Of a stretch of 64,000 nt of DNA, positions 10,261 through 21,727 are shown piece after piece. Numbering within the stretch: the stretch's first letter is position 1; the number at the start of each line of letters is the position of its first letter. Location: assembly GCA_029215795.1 (NCBI GenBank), contig JARDYH010000003.1, forward strand, positions 175,534,382 to 175,598,381, read 5' to 3'. A program made the position numbers and the translations under genes. Under the pieces are notes generated by a model. It was given only the letters and a program-made list of their open reading frames with translations. It was not told the origin of the DNA and searched no databases. This DNA is from Anniella stebbinsi (Eukaryota > Chordata > Lepidosauria > Squamata > Anniellidae).

Positions 10261-11374
10261 TCACTTCAGGGACAAAGGAGAGTGGGAGCAAATAGGTCCT
10301 TGGTGTCATTTCACAGTACATTTTTTAAAAAGCTGAATTCACCAGCAGTGACACTTTGCTGTCCTTCAGGAGATGTTTCTTTGAAGTATAACACTCTAGT
10401 GACAGAAGGAATAGCAGTCACTGAATACGCCTCTAACTCAGTTTGGGTTAATGAGCCAGAACAACCTGAAAGACTTTTTGAGAGAATGAGACCCAGAGGA
10501 GTAGAAGTGACCAACTTCCACTTCCGCAGTCTTACCTTTCTTCATTTCTTTACCTTTCTGACATTTTTGTTGAAGACTAGCAGCCTATGGCAATGAATTG
10601 ATGATATAAGACAAGAAAGATGCAGACTTTTTAAAAAAGGTAAATATATGGAAAATGCAGCTGACAGGGTCATGTGTTTGCCTAGCAGAGTAAGTGGATA
10701 GAAAAAGAAAATTCAGAACTCAGTTTTCATGCTTAAAAAAATACAATACCTCCATATTGCAAAAAAGACAAGCAAAAAAAGAACACCAAAATGACTGTGA
10801 AATGACAAAAGGAGATTGTTTGTCAGTCTTTTGACCCATAGAAGGAAGTATTTTCCTTATTGAGTTGATTGAACTGGTGGGGATAGTCTTTTGAAAGGCA
10901 AATCTTAGTCTTGTGCCTAAGCAATACAATGTTCACAAAATACCACATGGGCTCTGTCCTAAAGTTTGATTTTTTTAAAAAATTGCTATGAGAAGTCTTT
11001 CCCATTCTGAATAATGAAGCATGGGGCTGGATTCTTTAAGGGGCATGGGAAAAGTGTATTGATATGATCCAGCCACAGTTAAACCTTTTCACTGATTTCA
11101 ATAAAACAAATGTAAGCAGGTATTGGAAAGCACTATTTTGAAAGTCTCTTTCTCCAAGCACAGAAGTGTGAATGGTTGAACATATACCAACAAAATACAG
11201 AAATTGTCCCCTTACCTATGTGAACATGAATGATGAAACTAGAACCCTGATGCTAAACACATTTATTTTGGAATAAGCACCGTTCTGTTGTGGAAAAGGA
11301 TAATATATATTTAAAGTAAAAAAGAAAAAGATAAAATCAGCATGTGTAACCATATTCATGTCCAGCTGACTATA
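10261..11374. other. Stretch without recognised features
   Basis: A 104-codon plus-strand frame at 10282-10596 has no recognisable domain or splice context. No repeats recognised. Confidence 0.4.
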
Positions 11375-11630
11375 CCCATTGACTGGGTTCGCGTGATCAC
11401 CATGGCTTGCATGGCTTATTTACCTCATGATGAACCACAGCACCCACAGGCACCAGATTGCCTATTCAGGGGCAAGCCACAACGTGTTGTGTCATACGAA
11501 CCCAGTGAGGGTGGGAAATTGGCAAGGTTATCAAGCCACCCACAACCCTAAAACACGGGTTCTTGTTTGTTCACCACACCTACAACCCACCCTTGCCAGG
11601 TTCACATAACACAACAAACCACAGTTGCAA
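11375..11630. mobile_element. MITE relic with GGGTTCGCGTGA / AACCTGG ends
   Basis: The left end CCCATTGACTGGGTTCGCGTGA resembles the left end at 4214. Internal inverted copies (CATACGAACCCAGTGAGGG near 11495, CCAGGTTCACATAACACAAC near 11600) show a compound foldback. Boundaries are approximate and there is no coding. Confidence 0.5.
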
Positions 11631-12247
11631 GTTGAATATTAAAAATGGCCATCTGCATGCATTGCAAAGCCCTGGCGGTTAATTAACCTGCAGTGGTTCA
11701 GCATGATGTATGAACAGTTGTGGTTTTTATAATAATAAAAAAGGAAGGATGCTGCAGTGAGACCATCAGCCCCCATTGAGACCCAGCATTCTCATGTTGG
11801 CTGAGGTGCTGAGGCTATTCCTGTTTGTTGCCACTCCCATCACCTCCTCCTGTCCTCTGGGTAGTCATTTGGGAAATTGAATTCAAGTCCCACTGGGATA
11901 CAAGGCAAACATCATAACTCTTATGTAATTCTGCAATTCCTCTTGCAATACTAGTCACATTGTTGAATGGCTGTACTGGCAAGAACACAGGTTTAATTTA
12001 AATATGACTTTCTTTCCACTTCTGTCCTAGATTAACAAGATTTTGCTCTGGACATGCAAGATGATTAAAAATTCTCTGAACAAACCACTAGTTACAAAAT
12101 TATTAGATCCATGATCACTAGTTTCAGATAATTCGTGATCACAGTAAAACTGACAAATGCAAATTCAAATATTTAAATAATCCCTACATTTCTCATCCCT
12201 TAGGGAAGTGGAGAGCATGTGCCAATATCAATACTGTGCTCAGTGAG

Positions 12248-12502
12248 GGACAAACTACACATTAAGTTATTAATGTGGTTGGCCCTTGAGGACAGTATTT
12301 TTCTCTCACAGATAGCCCGGTGGGGGTGGGGGGGAATGATCTGAAAAGGTCTGCTGCAGCAGCGGAGTGGGTAGATGCTAAAATCCCACTTCCTACTCAA
12401 GGGATCCAATCTGTCTGAGGCCTCCCATGTTGGCTTCCAGTGAAAGGAAAATCCCGCCTTCAAGGGGAAACCACTTGATTAATGTAATATGTAGTTTGGT
12501 TC
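12248..12502. mobile_element. MITE with CAAACTACACATTA ends
   Basis: The left end GGACAAACTACACATTAA and the right end TTAATGTAATATGTAGTTTGGTTC are inverted copies; inner arms GTGGTT and AACCAC also pair. About 255 bp with a G-run near 12325, non-coding. Superfamily unknown. Confidence 0.65.
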
Positions 12503-13012
12503 TCCAAGAACTTCAGCTGATGACATGAAAGCAAAAGCATCATTGAATGAAGACATACAGGTAAAGGCTACATATTTTTGTCTCCTTCATTGATCACTGA
12601 CTTCATTTCCTCTTTTTTTTTTTAAGTCATCAGAATTCATGACCCAGTTAATCGCACTCTTTGGTGAGATGGGTTAGTGCAATCTAAAAGCAATGGAAGT
12701 ATCCAAAAATATGGCACCTTATATATATAAAAAGTTACAATAGATAGGGAACAGACCACATGCCTTTAAAATAAAATTAATATTGTATTGAATATAAGTT
12801 TGATCCAGTCACGTTCCTGAGCGTAAACAACTTGCATGGACCAGAAACAGAGGCCCAAATAAATAGACATATAGGAAATACATAAGAACCTCCCATTCTC
12901 TGCCACTCTCCTCTTACCACCTGCATGTGCTTGCATTAGTTGACAATGGGGAAAACATTATTGAGCTTCATTGAGCCTCCATAGCATGTGGATGTTACTT
13001 GACAGGACAGAG

Positions 13013-13013
<1 letters not shown>

Positions 13014-13043
<30 letters not shown>
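13014..13043 (+). repeat. (GT)15 microsatellite
   Basis: Uninterrupted GT dinucleotide array of about 30 bp. Confidence 0.95.
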
Positions 13044-13064
13044 ACAAAAAGAAGGCAATTTTGT

Positions 13065-13420
13065 AAAATCTGTCCTGTCTGCTCATTGATGAAATAGGAT
13101 TTTTCCAATTTCCCGAATTTGTGCAAATTCACATTTGCACAACTTCGCACTTGCAAAAATTTGCAATCCCCCTAAATGCACAAAACACCCCAAAATATTT
13201 TAGTACTTTAGCTGATAGGGGAAATGCACACTGTAGGCTGGTGAGATTTTTTTTTTTTTATGCATTGTTCTACAACTAAATTTGCATAAAATTCTGGAAA
13301 GTAAAAATCCTGGCCCATAAGTCCATGGAATCCGTGTGACTAGGAACATCCAATCTGCTGCAGAATCCATTGGCTGGATTCAAAAAAATCCAAACTCATT
13401 TGATTTCTTTGCAGATTTTT
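13065..13420. repeat. Dispersed repeat related to 18660-18850
   Basis: Shares with 18660-18850 the order CTGT(C/T)CT or TTGTCC, CTCATTGATG, GGATTTTT or CAGATTTT, and a block of TGCAAAT, ATTTGCA and GCACTTGC inversions near 13120-13150. Probably a decayed non-autonomous DNA element. Ends were not resolved. Confidence 0.4.
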
Positions 13421-13498
13421 CCAATATCCCTAACTATAGATATACTATACTGTTGGTAGTATTTAAAACAAATAACTTTCATTTTCTACACACAATAA

Positions 13499-14475
13499 GA
13501 TCTCCCTCATCCACGATTTAATTGTGGATGAGGCAGCCGATCTGGCATGTATAACCGAGACCTGGGTGGGAGAACAGGGAGGAGTTAGTCTCTCCCAGTT
13601 ATGCCCACCGGGGTACTTGGTTCAGCATCAGGGTAGACTTGAGGGCCGGGGAGGGGGGGTTGCTGTGGTCTATAGGAATTCCATCCCCCTCTGCAGGCTC
13701 CCTGTCCATGCGACTACTGGTCTGGAGTGTTTGCACCTTGTGTTGGGCCAACGGGACAGATTAGGGATTCTGTTGGTGTACCGCCCCCCCCGCTGCTCAA
13801 CAGACTCCCTAGCTGAGCTGACAGAGGTGGTCTCTGGTGTACTGTTGAGGTCCCCCAGACTCTTGGTTCTGGGGGATGTCAACATTCATGCCGAGGGCAC
13901 TTTATCTGGGGCAGCTCAGGATTTCATGGTTTCCATGACAACCATGGGACTGTCCCAACATACCATCGGCCCAACGCATGTAGCAGGGCATACTCTAGAC
14001 CTGGTTTTTTCAACTGGACATGGAGATGGGGTTCTGAAAGTGGGGAACTTTACATCAACCCCTCTGTCATGGTCAGATCACCACCTGCTGAGGTTTAGAC
14101 TTACAGTGGCTTTTCCCCTCTGCAAGGGTGGGGGACCCATTAAGATGGTCCGCCCCCAGAGGCTAATGGATCCAGATGGTTTCCAGAGGGCTCTGGGGAG
14201 TTTTCCGGCTGATAGGGCTGGCTCTTCTGTCGAAACCCTGGTTGATCTGTGGAATGCAGAAATGACCCGGGCAGTTGACACGATTGCTCCTGAGCGCCCT
14301 CTCCTGTGTAGAGCTCGAACGGCTCCATGGTATACCCCAGAGCTGAGAGTGATGAAACAAAACAGGAGACGGCTTGAGGGCAGATGGAGACAAACTCCTG
14401 ATGGATGCAATCAAACACTGGTAAGTGCTTATGGTAAGCTGTATTCAGGGGCAGTGAGGGCAGCAAAAAAAACAA
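13499..14475 (+). pseudogene. LINE endonuclease (APE type) domain, partial
   Basis: The frame opens with KISLIHDLIVDEAADLACITETW, carrying the conserved ITETW block. It continues through VYRPPRC and a catalytic-type LGDVNIHAE (about 13870-13900), to SWSDHHLLRF at about 14070-14100, the histidine-containing motif of APE endonucleases that nick target DNA. The N-terminal catalytic Asn block is missing through 5' truncation. The frame breaks at an A8 run near 14465-14475; the next block continues in another frame. No functional product expected. Confidence 0.82.
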
Positions 14476-15935
14476 TACTTTGCTGCCACTATTCAATCAT
14501 CAACCTGCCGCCCAGCGGAGCTTTTCAGAGTTGTCTGAGGGCTTTTACATGCTGGCCCCAAGGACATGGTAGAACCATCTAAGGCCTGCTGTAATACATT
14601 TGCTGGGCACTTCCAGAATAAAATCTCTGGCATACGTCAGGACTTAGACTCCAGTGTTATAGCAGATGAATCTAGTGAGGTATCCAGAGCACAGGCTTGT
14701 CCTGTTTTCTTGGATGAGTTTCAGTTGGTGCAGCTCGAGGATGTTGACAAGGTGCTTGGACAGGTTCGTGCAACCACTTCCATATTGGATCCTTGCCCCT
14801 CTTGGCTAATAAAAATTAGCAGGGATGGAACAACTGGCTGGGCCAGGGAAGTGATTAATGCCTCTTTGCAAGAGGGAGTGGTCCCAGGCCTCCTGAAAGA
14901 GGCGGCAGTGAGACCACTCCTAAAGAAATCTTCCCTGGACCCTGAAAATCTTAATAACTACAGGCCAGTAGCAAATGTTCCATTCCTGGGCAAGGTCCTG
15001 GAGCGGGTGGTTGCGAGCCAGCTCCAGGCACTCTTGGATGAGACTGATTATCTGGATCCATTTCAGTCGGGTTTCAGGCCTGGTTTTGGTACGGAAACAG
15101 CCTTGGTCGCCCTGTATGATGACCTATGTCGGGAGAAAGACAGGGGGAGTGTGACTCTGTTGATTCTCCTTGATCTCTCAGCGGCTTTCGATACCATCGA
15201 CCATGGTATCCTTCTGGGACGACTGGCTGAGTTGGGAGTGGGAGGCACTGCATTGCAGTGGTTCCGCTCCTACTTGGTGGGTCGGCTCCAGAAGGTGGTG
15301 CTTGGGGAACATTGCTCGGCCCCGTGGATTCTCCAGTATGGGGTTCCGCAGGGGTCAGTTTTGTCCCCCATGCTGTTCAATATCTACATGAAACCGTTGA
15401 GTGCAGTCATCCGGAGTTTTGGAGTGCGTTGTCATCAGTACGCTGATGACACGCAGCTCTATTTCTCCTTTTCATCTTCATCAGGTGAGGCTGTGGATGT
15501 GCTGAACCAGTGCCTGGCTGCGACAATGGACTGGATGAGGGCTAATAAACTGAAACTCAATCCAGACAAGACTGAGACGCTGTTGGTGGGTGGTTCCGCT
15601 GACTGGATGGAGGGTGTTCAACCTGTTCTGGATGGGGTTGCACTCCCCTTGAAGGAGCGGGTTCGTAGCTTGGGGGTTCTCCTAGAACCATCTCTGTCAC
15701 TTGAGGCGCAGGTGGCCTCAGTGGCACGGAGTGCCTTCTACCAACTTCGGTTGGTGGCCCAGCTACGTCCCTATCTGGACAGGGATAACCTGGCTTCAGT
15801 TGTCCATGCTCTGGTAACCTCCAAGTTAGATTACTGCAATGCACTCTACGTGGGGCTGCCTTTGAAGGTGGTTTGGAAGCTGCAGCTTGTGCAAAATGCA
15901 GCGGCCAGATTGATAACTGGAACCAGTAAGACCTA
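14476..15935 (+). pseudogene. LINE reverse transcriptase domain
   Basis: Copies LINE RNA at the nicked target. Visible motifs: NNYRPVANVPFLGKVLERVV (about 14950-15010), DPFQSGFRPGFGTETALVAL, LLDLSAAFDTIDHGILL (palm, first catalytic Asp region, about 15165-15215), YGVPQGSVLSPMLFNIYM (about 15338-15390), catalytic HQYADDTQLYF (about 15430-15470) and NKLKLNPDKTETLLVG. All catalytic aspartates appear intact, so this domain looks recently functional. A frameshift near 15930-15945 separates the C-terminal region. Confidence 0.88.
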
Positions 15936-16276
15936 CTCTGGCCCGCTTGCATTGGCTGCCTGTATGTTTCCGAGCCCGGTTCAAGGTGCTGGTTTTAACC
16001 TATAAAGCCTTACACGGCTTGGGACCACAATACCTGATGGAACGCCTTTCCCGACATGAACCTACCCGAACACTACGTTCAACATCTAAGGCCCTCCTCC
16101 GAGTGCCTCCTCCGAGGGAAGCTCGGAGGTCGGCAACAAGAGAGAGGGCCTTCTCTGTGGTGGCTCACCAATTGTGGAACGATCTCCCCGACGAGGCCCG
16201 CCTGGCGCCAACTTTGTTATCTTTTCGGCGCCAGGTCAAGTCTTTCCTCTTCTCTCAGGCATTTGGCAATATCTGA
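15936..16276 (+). pseudogene. LINE ORF2 C-terminal region
   Basis: In a third frame: LHWLPVCFRARFKVLVLTYK, ALHGLGPQYL, then RERAFSVVAHQLWNDLPDE to a stop at 16274-16276. This LHWLPV to LWNDLP region is typical of L2/CR1-type ORF2 ends. The same block recurs at 60330-60602. Confidence 0.8.
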
Positions 16277-16746
16277 GGAGCCTGGGTTTGTTTTGTTTTG
16301 TTTTTGTAGTTTTTTGAAGTGTTGAAGTGGTTTTTAAATGTACAGATTGTGTGTATGTTGTATGTTTTTGCTGTTTTAATTTTTGTATATTGTTTTTAAT
16401 TGTTTTTAATCCTATGTAAACCGCCCAGAGAGCTTCGGCTATGGGGCGGTATACAAATGTAATAAATAAATAAATAAATATAAGAACACACACACTTTAT
16501 TTTCCATCTTTATTTTGTTTTGTCTCCATTCTGTAGGGAAGAAGTGCTGTTCCCCTGTAGTCCATTCTATGTACCTATCCTGCACCATTACAAAGGGAAG
16601 GTTGTCACTAAAATGAACAGAGGCTCCAACTCCACAAAGTCAACTTGCATCATGCTGATTTTCAAAAAAAGGTTTGTTGGGAGTCACTATCAGAATCATA
16701 TTTATACATGGCCATATTTATAACCCAAATGTGTTGGCTTAAGCTA

Positions 16747-17062
16747 GGCTGACCATATGAAAAGGAGGACAGGGCTCATGTAACTTTAACAGTTGTAGAG
16801 AAAAGGGAATTTCAGCCAGTGTCATTTGTATGCAATTAGTTCCTGGTGAAATTCCCTCTTCATCACAACAGTTAAAGTTGCAGGCACTATACTAGAGTGA
16901 CCATACACAAAAGAAGGCAGGGCCCCTGCAACTTTAACTGGTGTGATGAAGAGGGAATTTCACTGGGGACTAATTGCATACAAATGACACTGGCTGAAGT
17001 TCCTTTTTCTCTACAACTGTTAAAGTTACAGGAGTCCTGTCCTCCTTTTCATATGGTCAGCC
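16747..17062. mobile_element. TA-flanked foldback element (GGCTGACCATATG ends)
   Basis: Left and right arms of about 140 bp are inverted copies: GGCTGACCATATGAAAAGG at the left and the inverse at the right, continuing through AACTTTAACAG, GAAATTCCCTCTTCATCA and beyond. The element is bounded by TA on both sides (16745-16746, 17063-17064), as in Tc1/mariner-type targets. The spacer at 16886-16910 carries an additional copy of the terminal motif (TAGAGTGACCATAC), so this may be two half-elements joined. Related copy at 61767-61968. Confidence 0.8.
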
Positions 17063-17064
17063 TA

Positions 17065-18330
17065 CTTAAGCTATCTTCTTTTCTTTTCCCTCACAGTTTA
17101 TCATTCTTCCACTCAGCAAAGATTTCTTAGCTCTTTTATCATTCTCGAAAATGGTAGAGGAAAGATTTTAATAAAATCCTCGTACTTCATTCAGACATGT
17201 CCTCCATGCTTACAAAAATCACAAACAAGTCTGCAGAATCCATAGTTTAGTTTGCTACACACAATATACAACAGATCGAACTGTGCAAGTATCTAGATGG
17301 ATTTTATGCTGTCCATTTTATTGTCATGATGGAATTCCTCCTACTTATTTTTGAACAGAGAGAGAGAGAGAGAGAGAGAGATCCTATTGGCTCCATGCTT
17401 CTCATTGTGTTTCCTGAAGGTATAATGCCAAGCCACACACTATCAGTTAACCAGAAGGCTCTGTAAGGCATCAGCAGAAGAGGCTGAATGGCACTTGTTT
17501 TATAATTTTCCCTGAATTAATAGAAATAGTCTACTTTAGATTTCCAGATGCTGGTGACAAACAGCAAGGGATGGGCCGTCCCATGAGTATTATGTCCAAG
17601 CTGTGAACTTTCTAGAGACATTTATTTGGTTGGCTTGTGAAGACAGAGTGCTAAGCTTGATGAAGTTTTTGGTCTGATTATGTGAGAAAGCATGTCTGTT
17701 TTCAACATAAAGTCGTAAGACTGGGTGTTGGATAGGAGAGGGTTAATAGAGCCGGGTGTGCTGATGATGACTGTCTTAATAGTCCTAGTGGAGTTATTGG
17801 CCTTCACAATGACCAGGAATTACCTGAAAGGAAGATACCTCTACCCCTCACACACACTCCTGGCTGGAGGTTTTGTAATCTAGGTCTTTGTTCAGGAAAT
17901 GAAGTCTGTAGGTCAGGGTGCAGGTTTGAATCTGAGAAAGAGATACATAGAGCTGAGTTTGGCCTTTGAAAACATCTTAGGGTGTGGCTGCCTCCCTAAA
18001 GACTGGATGTGAAGCAGTGGGCTTTGAGTGTGTGTGCATTGTGTCTCCACTTATGCTCATCCGGTACATTTGCAAGCAAACACAAATATTAAAAACACCA
18101 ATAAGCTTTCAGTGACCGCCTTCCAAAGGAAACCAAAGCCAGATAATTCCTAGATTCCTCTGGAATGCCTCACCCTCACAACAAATAAATTTCCAAATCA
18201 TATTTTCAGTAACATGACATAACAATTAATTCACAATCCACATTATTAATTAGTAGCATCACAGTACTCTTCACAAACTAATGGTGAGAGGGAAGAGGCA
18301 TGAAAAAGATCCTGTGATCCAAAAAGATCA
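17065..18330. other. Stretch without genes, contains (AG)n
   Basis: An AG array of about 24 bp lies at 17357-17381. No other repeat or coding sequence was recognised. Confidence 0.5.
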
Positions 18331-18420
18331 AAGAATCTTGCAGCACCTTAAAGATGAACAGATTTTATTATGACATAAGCTTTCTTGTTTGTGATATAGC
18401 ACTTTTCAGAAGTGAATTGA
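18331..18420 (-). mobile_element. Penelope-like element tail with degenerate hammerhead motif
   Basis: On the minus strand: TCTGAAAAGTG, a short stem, AGAAAGCTTATG, AATAAAATCTGTTCATC, then TTTAAGGTGCTGCAAGA. This matches a widespread reptile repeat whose typical form reads CTGATGA, hairpin, GAAAGCTTATG, then GTTAGTCTTTAAGGTGC. CTGATGA plus stem II plus GAAA is the hammerhead ribozyme core, and hammerheads are known in Penelope-like retroelements. Here the core is damaged: CTGAAAA replaces CTGATGA, while GAAA (18384-18381) is intact. It should be catalytically dead. Assignment to Penelope is from memory. Confidence 0.55.
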
Positions 18421-18659
18421 ATGGGTTATCAATATATGTGTAGGCAGCTGGCGAGTGGGGGTGGGCAGCCTCACAGCGGCAGGCTCCACTTCCATTCCAT
18501 GCACATTCATTTCTATGTCTGAAATGAGACAGTAACCCAGTTTGCATGACCACAGCAGGAGAAGTAAAGCCACGGCAGCCACTGCACATGCCAGTCACAT
18601 GCTGGGGGCCTAGCCTGCCTATGTACGTTTATTTCCATCTCTGAAATAAGCCTACATGC

Positions 18660-18850
18660 ATACAATTAGGGATGTATGGATTTTGTTGAATCTGTTCCAT
18701 CTGTGTTTCACAGATTGTCAGTTGTCTTTCATTCTGTTGTCCACTCATTGATGGGATCAGATTTTGCTAAGGGCTATACGAGAATTTCGTCCCTGTCTGC
18801 AAATCCACATTAATGCAAATGTGCACTAGCACACTGCTGCCCCTCCCACC
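18660..18850. repeat. Dispersed repeat related to 13065-13420
   Basis: Starts near TTAGGGATGTATGGATTTTG and carries CTCATTGATGGGATCAG and TTAATGCAAATGTGCACTAG. The opening resembles the GGGATGTGC or GGGGTGTGC ends of common squamate MITEs. No inverted right end was found. Confidence 0.4.
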
Positions 18851-19191
18851 TATACACATTGCTCATCGACGTGCTTTTTATTCATAGCGAGACCCCTCAA
18901 ATGACAGCACTTCAGCATCTAGCAATTCATAAAAAGCTTTTCCGTTTGAGCCACAGAAGGGAGCATGCTGCATGCTTAGCCACTATCAGGTACTCTCTGA
19001 GACATGTACCTTGGAGTTCCCTTGCAGTGGGGCAGAGGATTCTGGGATGGAACTTTCAGACCATGCATAGCTAGTTCTGTGCAATCAGGGGGTTGTATCC
19101 TAGCCTACTATCCTCCTCTGCCACCTTGAAAGGAAGTTTGGCACACAATTCTTTGATCACATGACACAGCTGTTTGGGCAGCAAAATATAT

Positions 19192-19380
19192 TAGGAACAC
19201 AGGAAGCTGCCTTATACTGTGTCAGACCATTGGTCTATCCAGCCCAGTATTGTCAACACTAACTGGCAGCAATGGCTGTCCAGGGGTTCAGGCAGGATTC
19301 TTTCCTATCCATACCTGGAGATGCCAGGGATTGAACCTGGGACCTTCTGCATGCAAAGCAAGTGCCACTGAGCCAAAGTT
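19192..19380 (-). mobile_element. tRNA-derived SINE, near full length
   Basis: On the minus strand it begins with a tRNA-like head: GGCTCAGTGGCACTTGC (A-box region), TTTGCATGCAGAAGG (anticodon-arm-like, TGC) and CCCAGGTTCAATCCCTGG (B box). The body follows, then a tail with CTGGATAGACCAATGGTCTG and AAGGCAGCTTCCTGTGTTCC. Such heads supply the RNA polymerase III promoter and the tail is recognised by a partner LINE. The tail resembles the CR1 3' end at 21670-21727 (GGACTAGATGGA... GATC), suggesting CR1-type mobilisation; this is inference. A second, interrupted copy lies at 27130-27455. Confidence 0.8.
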
Positions 19381-19635
19381 CTTCTCCTTACTGGATCAGG
19401 CTATGCCCATGAGTTTAACACCCCTGGATTTTGAGTAAATTTACTTCAGCATAAAATGGACATAAATAGTTATTTTGGTCCATTCTGCAATAGACCAATA
19501 CATTTATTTGGAATAACCAAAACGTTCCAGTTTGCTCACTATTTTGTACCATTTTTCTAGGTTCCTTTGCCTGGCTATAGATTCAGCATCAGATTAATTG
19601 AAGGCCGGGATCTCCTATTTGAAATCTATCCCATG

Positions 19636-19671
19636 ACACACACACACACACATACACACACACACACACAC
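19636..19671 (+). repeat. (AC)n microsatellite
   Basis: AC array of about 36 bp with one CAT interruption. Confidence 0.95.
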
Positions 19672-19689
19672 GGAAAACAGACTCCCATT

Positions 19690-20425
19690 CAACATCACAA
19701 TATAGAACTGTTGTTTTGAGAGCTCATACCCCTAACCTCCTTGGGTGCCAAGATTATGTGCATCCAAGGAGATTCCAGCTCTGATAGTTCTACATCACAG
19801 AACTAGTTGCACAGTTCTTTAGATCCTAGCTAGAGTTAAACTGCATCAATGAAGTAGAAATAAAATCAAAGTTACATTATTTTCTAATGAGGTTCCCTCT
19901 GAGGTGTCTTTGAAAAATAGATTGCAAACATTTTCTAGGGCAAAATTAAAGCCACAGCCACCATTTTAAAAACCAGATAGTGCCTGTAGCTCTCGTCTGC
20001 TCTATCAGAATCACTCCGTTCTGTTAGCAGGGGAGATACAGGCAATGGTTTTCTGAACTGGGAGGGAAGGAGCAGGAGAGGGTTTCAATCTCATAGAGTT
20101 GAACCAGAAAACTTAATCAAACCCTGCTTGACCTTGAAAACAAGATTAAGTGTTTAATCTAATCTGGAAACACAAAGCTCTGAAGAAACACTGCTGGAAC
20201 TAGAGACGCTTAAATCAACCTTTGATGTAAGAGTAACCCAGAGGGCAGCTTCCTTTTCATTCTTTGTCTGACCAACATAATATCAGTCTTTATTAGTCAG
20301 GAGTCTGGACACATGCTGGTCTTGCTTTAAAGAAATAAAAAAGGTGTAGGTGTACAATTCTATTTCACTTTTCAAATGGTGCACATTGCAACATGTTTGC
20401 AATGTATACCCTGGAATGAAGACAT
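19690..20425. other. Stretch without recognised features
   Basis: Unique-looking sequence; no coding or repeat signature seen. Confidence 0.45.
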
Positions 20426-20429
20426 GTAA

Positions 20430-21727
20430 ACAGGGGAGATTCGGTAGATATTGTTACTTGAACTTCCAAAGGCTTTGATAAAGACCCTCACCAAAGACTC
20501 CTGAGCAAACATAGCAGTCAGGGAATAAGGGGAGAAGTCCTCTCATGGATCAGTAACTGGTTAAAGAACAGAAAGCAGAGAGTAGGAATAAATGGTAAAT
20601 TCTCCCAATGGAGGGAAATAAATAGTGGAGTCCCACAGGGATCGGTATTGGGACCAATTCTGTTCAACTTGTTCATAAATGATCTGAAATTAGGAGTGAG
20701 CAGTGAAATGGCCAAGTTTGCCAATGACACCAAATTATTTAAGGTAGTTAAAACAAACAGGGATTGTGAGGCGCTCCAAAAGGATCTCTCCAAGCTGGGG
20801 GAGTGGGCATCCAAATGGCATATGCGGTTCAATGAAAGCAAGTGTAAAGTGGTGCACGTTGGGGCAAAAATAACAACAACCAAAACCCCAACTTTAGGTA
20901 TAACCTGATGGGATCTGAGCTGCTGGTTACTGACCAAGAAAGAGATCTTGGCGTTTTGGTGCACAGTTCAATGAAAATGTCGACCCAGTGTGTGGCTGCT
21001 CTCAAGAAGGCAAACTCCATGTTAGGCATCATTAGAAAAGGAATTGAGAATAAAAGGATCATTCTGCCTTTATACAAATCTATTGTGCAACCACACTTAG
21101 AATACTGTGTACAGTTCTGGTCACCGCACCTAAAAAAAGGTATTGTAGAGCTGGGCAACTAAAATGATCAAGGGGCTAGAGCATCTCCCCTATGAGAGAA
21201 GGTTACAACAGCAGGGATTGTTCAGCTTGGAAAAAAGGAGTCAAGGGGAGACATGATAGAGGCATACAAAATTATGCATGGCGTGGAGAATGTTGATAGG
21301 GAGACATTTTTCTCCCTCTCCTATAATACTATAACCTGGTGTCATCCCATGAAGCTGATTGGTGAGAATTTCAGGACAGATAAAAGGAAGTACTTCTTCA
21401 CACAGTACATAGTTAAACTATGGAATTCACTGCCACAAGATGTGGTGGTGGCCACCAATTTGGATGGCTTTAAAAGGTGGTTGGATAAATTCCTGGAGTA
21501 AAGGCTATCAATGGCTACTAGTCCTGATGCCTAAGTGCTATCTCCAGGATCAGAGGCAGTAAGCCTATGTACAGCAGATGCTGGGAATCATGGGTGAGAC
21601 TATGCTGTTGCACCGTGTCCTGCATGTGGGTTCCTGGTCAACAGTTGGTTGGCCACTGTGTGAACAGAGTGTTGGACTAGATGGACTCTTGATCTGATCC
21701 AGCATGGCTCTTCTTATATTCTTAAGA
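20430..21727 (+). mobile_element. CR1 LINE, 3' half
   Basis: Covers the last part of the reverse transcriptase through the 3' end. The 3' terminus has GTTGGACTAGATGGACTCTTG and ends in CTTCTTATATTCTTAAG, the CR1-type terminus. 5' truncated; the left edge is approximate. The upstream junction near 20390-20430 was not resolved to a base, and no target duplication was recognised. Confidence 0.85.
20555..21500 (+). pseudogene. CR1 reverse transcriptase remnant
   Basis: Two frames cover it: PQGSVLGPILFNLFINDLK with KFANDTKLFKVV, ending at 20908, then LLVTDQERDLGVLVHSSMK, ALKKANSMLG and LYKSIVQPHLEYCVQFWSPHLKK to 21162, and finally FRTDKRKYFFTQYIVKLWNSLPQDVV (about 21370-21460). The catalytic FADD block reads FAND here, changing one of the two metal-binding aspartates. 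Together with frameshifts and stops this makes the copy inactive. Confidence 0.85.

Larger units (their letters stand above)
13490..16476 (+). mobile_element. L2/CR1-group LINE, 5'-truncated, best preserved copy
   Basis: Seen: endonuclease, reverse transcriptase and C-terminal region in order, then a 3' UTR ending in CCGCCCAGAGAGC, GGGGCGGTATACAAATG and (AAAT)n. ORF1 and the start of the endonuclease are absent; the junction is at about 13490, where unrelated AT-rich sequence gives way to coding. Only two frameshifts separate the coding blocks, so the copy is relatively young. Known: 3'-microsatellite-tailed Jockey-superfamily LINEs of the L2 type are abundant in squamates. I favour L2 over CR1 because the tail differs from the CR1 3' end seen at 21670-21727. 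It could not mobilise itself. Confidence 0.88.

Noticed and set aside
19325..19375. Functional tRNA gene
   Set aside because: A and B boxes are present but the acceptor and T-arms do not pair, and the sequence continues into a SINE body and tail.
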